Of a stretch of 64,000 bases of DNA, positions 50,842-60,200 are shown one piece after another. Numbering within the stretch: position 1 is the first letter of the stretch; the number at the start of each line of letters is the position of its first letter. The translations under genes and the position numbers were made by a program. The stretch is from Novosphingobium pentaromativorans US6-1 (GTDB taxonomy: Bacteria; Pseudomonadota; Alphaproteobacteria; Sphingomonadales; Sphingomonadaceae), in NCBI RefSeq assembly GCF_000767465.1, contig NZ_CP009291.1, forward strand, positions 2,832,501-2,896,500. Direction: 5' to 3'. The notes beneath the pieces were generated by a model that saw nothing but the letters and a program-made list of their open reading frames with translations, was not told the DNA's origin and made no database searches.

Positions 50842-52839
50842 TTACAGGCCCTCGCAGACGTTCTGGTCGCTGGTGTCGAGGAACGGCGCGAAGGGACAGT
50901 TGACGAAACGCAGGCGCACCATCGCGCCGTTGACGTTGACGACGATCCGGTCGGCGCGGATCGCTGCCGGGGCATTGCCGGTGGTGCCGAGGCGCACGCC
51001 GGCATTGTGGTTGCCCAGGAAGCTGATCATGTCGTCCTGGTCGATGCCGTCACCCGATACGCCGATGCCGCCGACCAGCACATTGCCGCGATAGACCGGG
51101 ACCGAACCGGGGAAGATCTGGATGCCGTTCTGCAGCCGGTTCTGGTTCGTGGCGACATCGGGCAGGAAAGTGCAGCGCTGCTGCGTATCGGTGGCGCTTG
51201 CCCCGGTGACGTACTGCAGGTGCTGGGCGAGGTTGGTCAGCACCAGCGCCGATTGCAGGCCGGTGGAGAACGGGCTCCACTGCGCGATCGGGCGCGAGAG
51301 CGGACCATTGGGACTGCCGACTTCGCCGTCGGGGAAATAGGGGCGCGACAGGTTGCCGCCCGAGCGGTCCGCAAAGGCGAAAGTGCCGGTCAATGCGCTC
51401 TGGTCATCGAGGAAGGTGCGCACCTTGCCGACGAAGGCCTGCACATCGCTGCTGGGATCGGCCAGAAGCTGGGCGCCGGCCTGCGCGCCGGAAAAGAAGG
51501 TGGCCGTGCGCGCCTTCTGCAGCGAGACGTCGGTGCCGAAGATCGGCGCATCGGGTGAGCGCACGATGCCCAACACCTGTCCGCGCGTATCGACCAGCGA
51601 GATCGAGACTTGCGCGCGGCTGTCGAGCGGCTGGCGGATCTGCGCCCGGGCGCGGGTCATGACCTTGAAGGCTTCCTCGAGGATCGCCGTCGCCTCGTCC
51701 GCCGTGATCGGCTGGGCGATGTCGGCGCCGTCGGTTCCCGCGCGGATCGGGTAGCGGTTCGTGCCGCTGCCGTCGGTCAGGACGTAGGCGTCGCGGTCCG
51801 AGAATTCGGCGGTGGTCGAGGCGCGGATGCCCGAGGTTTCCGAGCCGTAGGCGGTACCGGCGCGCAGAGCTGCGGTTTCGAAGTAGCCCTTGACCGCCAC
51901 CAGGCTGCCGAGTGCCGGGGCGGTCTGCGCATAAGTCGCTCCGGCCACGTCGAACAGGCCGGAATAGGTCGCGTCCGAGTAGCGCAGCTGGGTACCATCC
52001 ACGTAGATGCGGTTGGCGCGGATCGCCTCCGGGGCCTCGAAGCCCACGGTGCCGGCCAGCGCGATCTGTTCCTCGAAGTCGGTGTCGGTGTCGAGCACGT
52101 TGTCGTCGAGGCCGTAGACCCCGTCGCCGCTCACGCCGATGCCGCCAACCAGCACGCCGTTGATGTAGAGCGGAAAGCCGCCGGGGTCCGCCGAGAGGCC
52201 GAGCGGCGACCGCTTGGGCCCGATCAGCGCGTCGGTGCCGGAAGCCTTGAAGCGTGATGCGAAGTCCGAACAGGGAAGCTGGCTGAACTGCACGCCGAAC
52301 AGCGGCCCGCTTTCCAGGCCCACGGTGCTCGGTGCGGGCGGGAAGTGCTCCTGCACGATCATGCTGGCAGTGCGACTGGTGAAGGCGTTGCCCGCGCTCG
52401 ACAGGTAGGCGCCGGTGACTGCCTTGGCGATGGCCGCGGCTTCGGCCGGGACGGACAGGCCCTGGATGTCGATGTTGTCGCCATTGGGCGCATCGGGGAT
52501 CCTGGCGTTGGCGGGCGCGCCATTCATGCGGAACACGGCAAGGACGTTGCCGACGCGGTCGACCACGGCGATGACCGAGGGATGGCCGGACTGGTTGGCC
52601 TGCGCCGCCGCCTGCGCCACGATCTTGCCGACATTCGCGCTGCTCAGCGACAGTTGCGCCGGGGCCTCGTAATCCTCCAGCGTCGTGCCGCCGCCCGAGG
52701 AGCCGCCGCCGGAGCTGCCGCCTCCCGAAGAACTGCCGCCGCCGCCTGAGCCGCCGGATGTACTGCCGTCTCCCCCGCCGCAGGCGGCGAGCATCAGGGT
52801 CGCCGCGAGCGCTGCAATGGTGCTCCCCCGCCAGCGCAT
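50842..52839 (-). CDS. Lipoprotein with two GlcG/HbpS-like heme-binding domains
   Basis: A 665-residue lipoprotein with signal MRWRGSTIAALAATLMLAAC and a Gly/Ser-only linker of about 30 residues after the cysteine. The first domain (about 60-310) contains SGHPSVIAVVDRVGNVLAVF and GGFPLYINGVLVGGIGVSGD. The second (about 390-660) repeats the pattern (QVSISLVDTRGQVLGIVRSP; SVPVYRGNVLVGGIGVSGDG). The 'V-D-x-x-G-x-x-L' and 'P-x-x-x-x-G-x-x-V-G-G-I-G-V-S-G' motifs define the GlcG/HbpS (haem-degrading) family, members of which bind heme. Domains are enlarged by insertions. It overlaps the pentaheme gene by one base (TGATG). It may store or deliver heme, or act as a redox sensor in the envelope. Confidence 0.85.
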   Translation of the reverse strand: MRWRGSTIAALAATLMLAACGGGDGSTSGGSGGGGSSSGGGSSGGGSSGGGTTLEDYEAPAQLSLSSANVGKIVAQAAAQANQSGHPSVIAVVDRVGNVLAVFRMNGAPANARIPDAPNGDNIDIQGLSVPAEAAAIAKAVTGAYLSSAGNAFTSRTASMIVQEHFPPAPSTVGLESGPLFGVQFSQLPCSDFASRFKASGTDALIGPKRSPLGLSADPGGFPLYINGVLVGGIGVSGDGVYGLDDNVLDTDTDFEEQIALAGTVGFEAPEAIRANRIYVDGTQLRYSDATYSGLFDVAGATYAQTAPALGSLVAVKGYFETAALRAGTAYGSETSGIRASTTAEFSDRDAYVLTDGSGTNRYPIRAGTDGADIAQPITADEATAILEEAFKVMTRARAQIRQPLDSRAQVSISLVDTRGQVLGIVRSPDAPIFGTDVSLQKARTATFFSGAQAGAQLLADPSSDVQAFVGKVRTFLDDQSALTGTFAFADRSGGNLSRPYFPDGEVGSPNGPLSRPIAQWSPFSTGLQSALVLTNLAQHLQYVTGASATDTQQRCTFLPDVATNQNRLQNGIQIFPGSVPVYRGNVLVGGIGVSGDGIDQDDMISFLGNHNAGVRLGTTGNAPAAIRADRIVVNVNGAMVRLRFVNCPFAPFLDTSDQNVCEGL

Positions 52840-54218
52840 CAGCGCAGGGCCTCGATCGAGCGGGCAGCGCTTCCCAGTGCCGCGCGGAAGGAGCCGGGAT
52901 CGAACTTCTCAGGCGCGGATACGGCGACGTAGGCGCGGTTGATCTGCGCGCGGATTCCGGCCGCAGCACCGACCGTGACGCGGCCTTCGCGGACCAGCGC
53001 ATTGAGCAGGGTATCGACGGCCATGACCGCCTGGGCCGAGCCGGTGTAGTCGGTCAGGCGCGGGGTGATCGCCTTGCCGGCGATCGCCGCGATCACCTGG
53101 AAGGCGGTATCGTTCGAATAGTGGCGCGCGGCCAGCGCGTCCGAAAGCGTGCCCGCGGCGAAGGACAGTGCCCTCGCGGCTTCGGCGGCCTGCGGGCGGC
53201 CCTGCGCCATGGCGGCGTGGAAGGCCTTTGCGGCGGCGTCGTAGCGGGCGGCCTGACCGGGCGCGAGCGTCGAAGCGACGGCGGAGAGCATGATCATGTT
53301 CTCGTCGTTGTAGGGCGGATTGCCGAAGGGGATCGGGCGCCCGGGATTGGTCTCGAACGTGCGCTTCGCGGCCGGATTGTCGGTGATCTGGCGGTGGCAG
53401 GAGTGGCAGTCGTAGAAATAGAACTGCGGGAACATGCCCTCGGTGGCGAGCGAGGCATTGGTGAACAGGCGCGTCGAGCGTTTGACCGCTTCGGCCTGGC
53501 CCACGGCCCAGAGCTGCAGGCTGTCCAGCCTTCCCTTGCGCTTCACGTAGTCGGCGTCGAGGTTGTAGTGGGCCTGCAGTGAGGAAAAGAGGTCGAGCTC
53601 GAAAGACACGCGCGGGTGGCCCGCCGCCATCATCGAATGCGTGACGAACTGGCCGGGCTTGTCGCTGCCGAAGTGGCAGTCGAGGCAGACCGAGGCGCGC
53701 ACTTGCGGTTTTTCGAGCGGGATCATGCCCGCCGCGACGTTCGAGGCATGGGTAGCCGGCATTGCGTAGTGGCTGGAGAGCCAGCCCGAAGCCGGGCCAT
53801 GGCAGGATTCGCAGCCCACCCCGTCGGAGGCGAGGAAGCGTCCCCCGCGCGCGGCATTGGGCGCATTCGTGGCATGGCAGCCGAGGCAGGCAGAGGCCGA
53901 AGCGGCATTGCCCAGCCCCAGAGCCGAGGCGATGCGCTGGCCGCGCGGGGTGGAAAGGACTGCAGTGGCACGGCTGTGCGCGCCGGTCTCGCTCGACGGT
54001 TCCTGCCAGATGCGCAGTTCGTCCTGGCGCACGACCTTGCCGTCGCCTTCGCTGCGGCCGTGGCAGGTGGACCCGGCGCAACTGGCGACGCCCTCGTAGC
54101 TGTCGGCCGTGGCGGCGTTGGACCAGACCATGACCAGAGCGGCTAAGATCGCCGCGATGGTCAGGTACAGGCGCGTCCTTGCGCGAAGTCCGGTTCCGAT
54201 TCCCCCCGAATGGGTCAC
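52839..54218 (-). CDS. Pentaheme cytochrome c, cytochrome c554-like
   Basis: A 459-residue exported protein from GTG at 54218, which overlaps the adhesin stop by GTGA. The N-terminal hydrophobic stretch (LYLTIAAILAALVMVWSNAA) is a signal or anchor. Heme sites are CAGSTCH at 47 (a CX4CH form) and CxxCH at 111, 136, 178 and 271 (CLGCH, CESCH, CLDCH, CHSCH). The sequence around GVGCESCHGPASGWLSSHY resembles the cytochrome c554 family, whose members shuttle electrons in the periplasm. The last 170 residues are alpha-helical and lack heme motifs. It lies between the adhesin and heme-binding lipoprotein genes and is probably a periplasmic electron carrier. Confidence 0.9.
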   Translation of the reverse strand: MTHSGGIGTGLRARTRLYLTIAAILAALVMVWSNAATADSYEGVASCAGSTCHGRSEGDGKVVRQDELRIWQEPSSETGAHSRATAVLSTPRGQRIASALGLGNAASASACLGCHATNAPNAARGGRFLASDGVGCESCHGPASGWLSSHYAMPATHASNVAAGMIPLEKPQVRASVCLDCHFGSDKPGQFVTHSMMAAGHPRVSFELDLFSSLQAHYNLDADYVKRKGRLDSLQLWAVGQAEAVKRSTRLFTNASLATEGMFPQFYFYDCHSCHRQITDNPAAKRTFETNPGRPIPFGNPPYNDENMIMLSAVASTLAPGQAARYDAAAKAFHAAMAQGRPQAAEAARALSFAAGTLSDALAARHYSNDTAFQVIAAIAGKAITPRLTDYTGSAQAVMAVDTLLNALVREGRVTVGAAAGIRAQINRAYVAVSAPEKFDPGSFRAALGSAARSIEALR

Positions 54219-57200
54219 TTGGATTGCCCCCCTACGCAGCCCTCCGTGTCCGGAGAACAGCTATCGCCCCATAGATCCTCGTTGCCAACCCCTGTAACCG
54301 GCTCGTCGACCAAGGGCAACGTAAGGTTACGTACAAGTTCCGGCAAATCCACGTTAATTTGGATTGGCGGCGGTGAAAGTAGTGCGCCGACATTATTTTC
54401 GGGCGTTACCGGATGTTCGATATCCGTCTTGGTGCGGATGATTGATTCGAGCCCATTGTCTGTTTGCAGCAAAGTACAGGGCAGCCCGATCACGCACCCG
54501 TTAACCGTCGAGAGCGGGTTGAACGGTCCGCCCGCAGCCGCCGCATTGCCGTTGACGGTAACCAGGGTCACGGTGTCGAGGCCGGTCAGTGCGTTTCCGG
54601 CCGAATCGATGAGCACCCCGTTCACCACGATCCTTGTGCCCGTCCCTGCGGTGGTGATCGAAAGGGCATTGGCAGTGAAGCCGCGCCGGTCGGCGAAGGC
54701 GGTGGTTGTACCCAGGTTCTGGATGAAGATGCCATCGGTGACGCTGGCCTCGATCGCGCCTGCCAGCAGACCGCCTCCCGAACCCGCCGCCGGTTGGCCC
54801 ATCAACCCATCGATCGCGGTGATGTCCGGCGCTGTGTCGATCTGCCCGATGGCGCCCGAGGTGGCGGCGGTGAAGCGGTCGGCCGTGACCCGCAGGAGGC
54901 CAAGCGCGCCGCCATTCGCGTTGGCCATGGCGATTGCGCCCAGGTCCGTGGCGACTTCGACTCTCGGCGCGGCAAGGGCCAGTGTGTCGAGCGCGCCGGA
55001 AGTGGTGAGCGCGACGTTCCCGATGACAGAGATGCGCCCGTTCGATGTCAGCGAAAGCGTCCCGCCGGTGCCGAGCGCAAGGCCGGGGCCAAAGCCCAGC
55101 GCGAGGTCGCCGACCCGGACTTCGCCGGTTCCGGTCTGGACCGAAAAGGAGATCGCACTATCGGCGAAGACCTGTTGCAGTTCTCCATTATCGAGACTGT
55201 AGCCGCTCCCCGCTGCAGCACCGCCGATGCTGCTGAGGTTGGCGCCGTTGCTGTTCGTGAACGTCACGCTGGTCGTCCGTCCGCGCTGGCCGACCTGTGC
55301 GTCCAGCCCGATGACGATATCCTGCGAAGTGGCGGTCATCGTGCCGCCGACGGCGAACCCGTCGATGGTCAGGGTCTGTCCCGCGCTCATCGCAAGGAGG
55401 CCGGTTGCCGTCGCATTGCCGGCGATGGCGGCATTGGCACTCGCATCGACCGCCAGATCGGCGCTGGAGTTGAGCGCGCCGGTTGCCGAGACGTCCTGCC
55501 CGGCGGCGATCGCGATGCCGGCGCCCGATACGTTCCCGGTGTTCGAGAACGAGCCGGCCGTGCTTGCGAGGTCGACGCTGCCGGTGGCGCTTGCATTGAC
55601 GATGTCGAGGTTGCCTTGCGTGCGAAGCGCGAGGTTTCCGCCTGTTGCAGTGGCATCGGCGAAGGCAAGACTGCCGCTCGAGGCGATGTCGAGCGAGGTG
55701 CCGCTTGCCGTGACCGGACCGGTCGAGAGCAGGTCGGCTACCGCCAGGGTACCGTTCGCCTGCAGCAGGGTGCTCGCGCCCGACGAAAGGCCCTGCAGGC
55801 TCAGCGCGGTGCCGGACGTGATCGAGGCCTGGCCGCCGCTGACGATGGCGCCGCTTGCCGTGACCGCATTGCCGGCTGCAGCCGCGAACGCGCCAGTGAG
55901 GTTGACGCTGGCAAGGCCAATGTTCTGGGCGGCGCCGATGGTGGCGTCGGTTCCGGTCAGTGGCCCCGCGAGGGTCACTGACCCGCCTGAACTGGTCAGC
56001 TGCGCGCCGCCGCCGGTCGCGAGGCCCTGGAGGGCGATGTTCCCGGTTGACGATAGGACTGTCTGCCCGCCGGTGACGATATCGCCTGTTGCGGTAATGG
56101 CGTTGCCCGCCGCGCCCGTGAGCGCGCCGGTGAGGTTGACGCTGCCGAGGCCGACGTTCTGCGAAGCGTCGATGGTGACATCCGGACCGGTCAATTGCCC
56201 GCCGATGCTTACCGATCCGGCCGTGCTGGTCAGCTGGGCAAGGCCGCCCGAGGTCAGGTCCTGCAGCGCGACATCGCCGGGGGCGGATATCGTGGTCTGG
56301 CCCAGGGTGTTGATGGCGCCGGTGCCTGTCACCGTGTTGCCAGCCGTAATTGCCAGCGCATCGGCAGAGGTCAGGCTGGCGAAGGTCACGTCCTGCGCGC
56401 CGTTCAGTGTAACGCCGGTCCCGCTCAGCAGGCCGGTGATCGCGATGGAGCCGCCAGTGCTCGTAAGCTGGGCGGTCCCCGTTGCGCTGCCGTTGCCCAG
56501 GGTAAGGTCGCCTGCAGTCTGAATCGACAGGTTGCCTGCCGTGGCGTCGGCGGAAGCGAAGGTAAGCGCGCCGGTCGAGGCAATGTCGATCGACTGGCCT
56601 AGCGCCGTGACAAGACCCGTCGAGGTGAGCTGGGTCACCCCAACCGGACCGGCGCTCGACTGCAGCACGGTGGTGCCGCCCGAAACGAGGCTTGGCAGCG
56701 AAATTCCTGCGTCGGCCACGATCGCGGTATTGCCCGTCGCAGTGACGAGTGCGGTCGACGAGAATGTCCCGCCCGCGGCAACGTCAAGGGTTCCGCCAGA
56801 GGTGAGATTGGCGTTGGCGGTGACGTCCGTGCCCGCACCAAGTGCGATGCCGGCGCCATTGACCGCGCCGTTGATGGTGACCGCGCCATTGCTGCTGGTG
56901 AGCGTCACCGCGCCGGTGGCATCGACTGTCGCGACGACGAGGTCGTCGGTGACGGCCAGGGCCAGATCGCCGCCGGTCGCATCGGCATCGGCGAATGTCA
57001 GGCCGCCGCTGGACCCGATCGAGACCGACAGGCCGGAGACAGTCACCGGACCGGTCGAGAGCAGGTCGGCAATGTTTACCGGGCCCAGCGCGGAGAACAG
57101 GCCGGTTGTCCCGCCCGAACTTAGGCTCCCGAGATCGATGCCGGTCGCGCCGTCGATCAGCATGTTGCCGGCGCTGGTGATCAGGCCGGTGCCGGTGATC

Positions 57201-60200
57201 TGGCCTTGCGTCGAGGTGATCGTCAGCGCGCCGCCGGCATCGAGGCTGCCGCTGCCGAGAATATCGAAGACGGCATCGCCGGTGGTGGTGAAGGTCGTAT
57301 CGCCCACGACCGATATCGCCGCGTCGGCGGTGCGCAGATAGAGGCCCTGGCCATCGGCCCGGGCGGTATCGCCGGTCGCGGTTGCATCGAACGTACCGAA
57401 GACGGTCAGCGCCCCGCTGGGGGTGGCCGCAGAGCTGCCGATCTTCAGGAATCCTGCGACGGTCGGCGGAGCGGTGCCGCCCGGATTTGTCCCGCCCGTG
57501 GCATCTGCAGTGAGGACTGCATTGCCCACCACGTCGAAAGTGCCCCCTTCCGAGGCGAGGCCGGCACTGCCGCCGCTCGCGAGGCCCTGCGTCAGCGAAT
57601 CCACGCTGTTGGCGCCGCCTGTCGCGGAGCCGTCGACGCGCAGGTCGGTGCCCACGGTCATCGAGCCGGTGCCCTGCTGTCCGGCACTGGCGCTGCCGCC
57701 GAAGGCATTGCCGCCCAGCGCGCCCGCTGCCGAACCGTCGCCGCCGATGGCGTCGGCAAGGACGGAGACGAGGCCGTTGAGCGTAACAATGCCGCCGCCG
57801 CTGCCGGACAGCACGGCGAGGCCGCCGGTGCTGTTGCCGCCGATGCCGCCCAGACCGGCTGCGCCGGCAAGGCCCCGTGCAGTGACCTGGGTGATCCCGG
57901 CGACTGTGATGGTGCCGCCAGACCCTGCCAGCCGCGCCTGTCCGCCAGTACCGTCGCCGCTGCTGCCGTTGGCCGCAGGATCGACGTCGAGGCTCGAACC
58001 GCTGGCGTCCACCGAGATCCCGGTGCCGTTGACGATCAGGGCGCCTCCCGTGACGTCGACGCCCGCAAGGCCGCCAGTGCCATTGCCGCCCTTCGCGCCG
58101 CCGGTGACGGAGCCGCCGATGCCCTCGGCCGAAACGTCGAGCGTGGACGCCAGCGTCATGGTGCCGCCGCCGATCGCAACCTGTGCAGTGCCGCCGGTCC
58201 CGCTACCCAGCGAATCCGCGCCGCCGACCGAGGTGAAGATCCCGCCGATGGCCCCGGCGTAGACGAGAGCCGGGTCCGCCACGTCGATCGTGCCGCCATT
58301 GAGGATGAGGCTGGCCGTCCCGCCCTGCGCAGCCGCACCATATTGGTCGGCGCCCGGCGAGGCGAAGAAATCGACGTAATCGCCGTAGGCCCCGGCCAGA
58401 ATGTTGAGGCCGGGCAGCGAAGGCGAGAACACGCCAAGTGCGCTGTCGACTACTAGGCTGCCGTTGTTGGCAACCGAAACGGTCGCGGTTCCGCCCGTCG
58501 CGGTCCCCGCGCCCGATTGGCCGCCCGTGGTCTGGGCCTGCGCTTCGACCAGCAGGCTGGGCAGGGTGACTGCGGCGTTGTCGATTGTGAGCCCGGCCGT
58601 GCCTGCGGTCATGTCCGGTGAAAAAATGGATGGACCTGCCGAACTTTCCACCTGGAAGCCGGCGTTGGCGGTGATGGAGGTGTCGGAGCCGACCGTGAGC
58701 GATCCGCCCGATCCCACGCTGACCAGCGCGTTGCCGCCGTCGGCGAAGCCGCCGGAGACGGTGTTTGCGGCGGTGTAGGAATCGGCATGGACGTCAAGAC
58801 TGAATCCGAGGTTCAGCGCCACGCCCTGGACGTTCACGTGCGCGCCGTTCACAAGGTCCGCAGTGGCATTGCCCGAGAAGCCGCCGCCATAGCTCTCGCC
58901 GCCATAGGCGCTGGCCTCGATGTACAGGCTGCCCCAGCTCTGGCCATTGCCGCTCAGCGAAACGAGGCCGGTGCCGCCGAAGCCGTCGCCGCCATTGCCG
59001 CTCCCGCCCGATCCATAGCCGCTGGCGTAGAGCCCCACGTTATCGAAGTCGAGCAGGCCGCCGTTGTCGGTAATCGTGATGGCCCCGCCGGTGCCGTCGC
59101 CGCCCTGAACGTCGGAATATCCGCCGTAGGAGGTTGCGTAAGTATAGAAGCTGGCGGCCGATCCCAGCGACCCGCCGGTATCGACCAGCACGTCGATCTG
59201 GCCGGCGGTGCCGTTGCCGCCGACATTGACGCCGTCACCGCCGTCGCCAGAAGCGTCCAGGCTGAAGTTCGTGGCGGGCACCGTTCCGCCGCCGGTGGCG
59301 GTAAGCTGGATCGTGCCGCCGAACCCGTTGCCGCCGGTATCGCCGCTGCCGCCGCGCCCGTAGGCGCTGACGTTCAGATCGTCCGCAGCCAGAGTACCGG
59401 CGCTGACGATGGTGACGCTGCCGCCGTTCCCATTACCGCCGATGCCGGCCGCAATGTCCTGTCCATAGCCGCTGACGTCGATCTCGAGATTGGGCGCGGT
59501 GATCGATCCGGCGCCCAGGTCGATGGCAACGCTGCCGCCCTGACCGTTGGCCGTGAGCGCGGCCGTGCTTGTGGCATCGCCGATTGCGCGCAGGCGAATG
59601 CGGCCTGCCGCAGTCAGTGCGCCGCCGCCGTCGACATTGATGGCCACCGCGCCGCCCTGGTCGGCGTAGCCTGCGTTGACGTCGAGCGCATAGGCAATGC
59701 CGAAGGGCGGAAAAAGCAGGTCCGAAGGCAGGCCGGTCGTGTCGTTGGCAACGATCTGCGCACCGCCCAGTGCGTCGAGCTGGACCAGGTTGATGGCACT
59801 CAGCGTCGTGAAGCGATCGAACTGCGTCAGGGTCGTCGGCGCGACGGTGATCGTGTCGGTCGCCGATGCGGTCGTCACCGAAGTGAACTGCGCATCGCCG
59901 ATGGCGATATTGCCGGTTGCGACAAGCGGATTCCCGGCATCGAAACCGATGCCATGTCCGGCCGAGAGGACGACCGAGCTGCCGTCGTCCGTAGCGACTG
60001 CGGCGGCGTCGTAGCCGATGCCGCCGTTCAGCAGCATCGTCAGGCCGTCGTTCTTGCCCACCGCCACCATGTAGGCGGTCTTGACGTCGGCCGCGCCGGT
60101 CGAGGCCGAGCCGCCGGTCGTGCCGGTATGAACCACGCCGTTGGCATCGGTGGTGCCGGTGGTGACGTTGATGTCGAACAGGCCGGCGTTGATCGTGATG

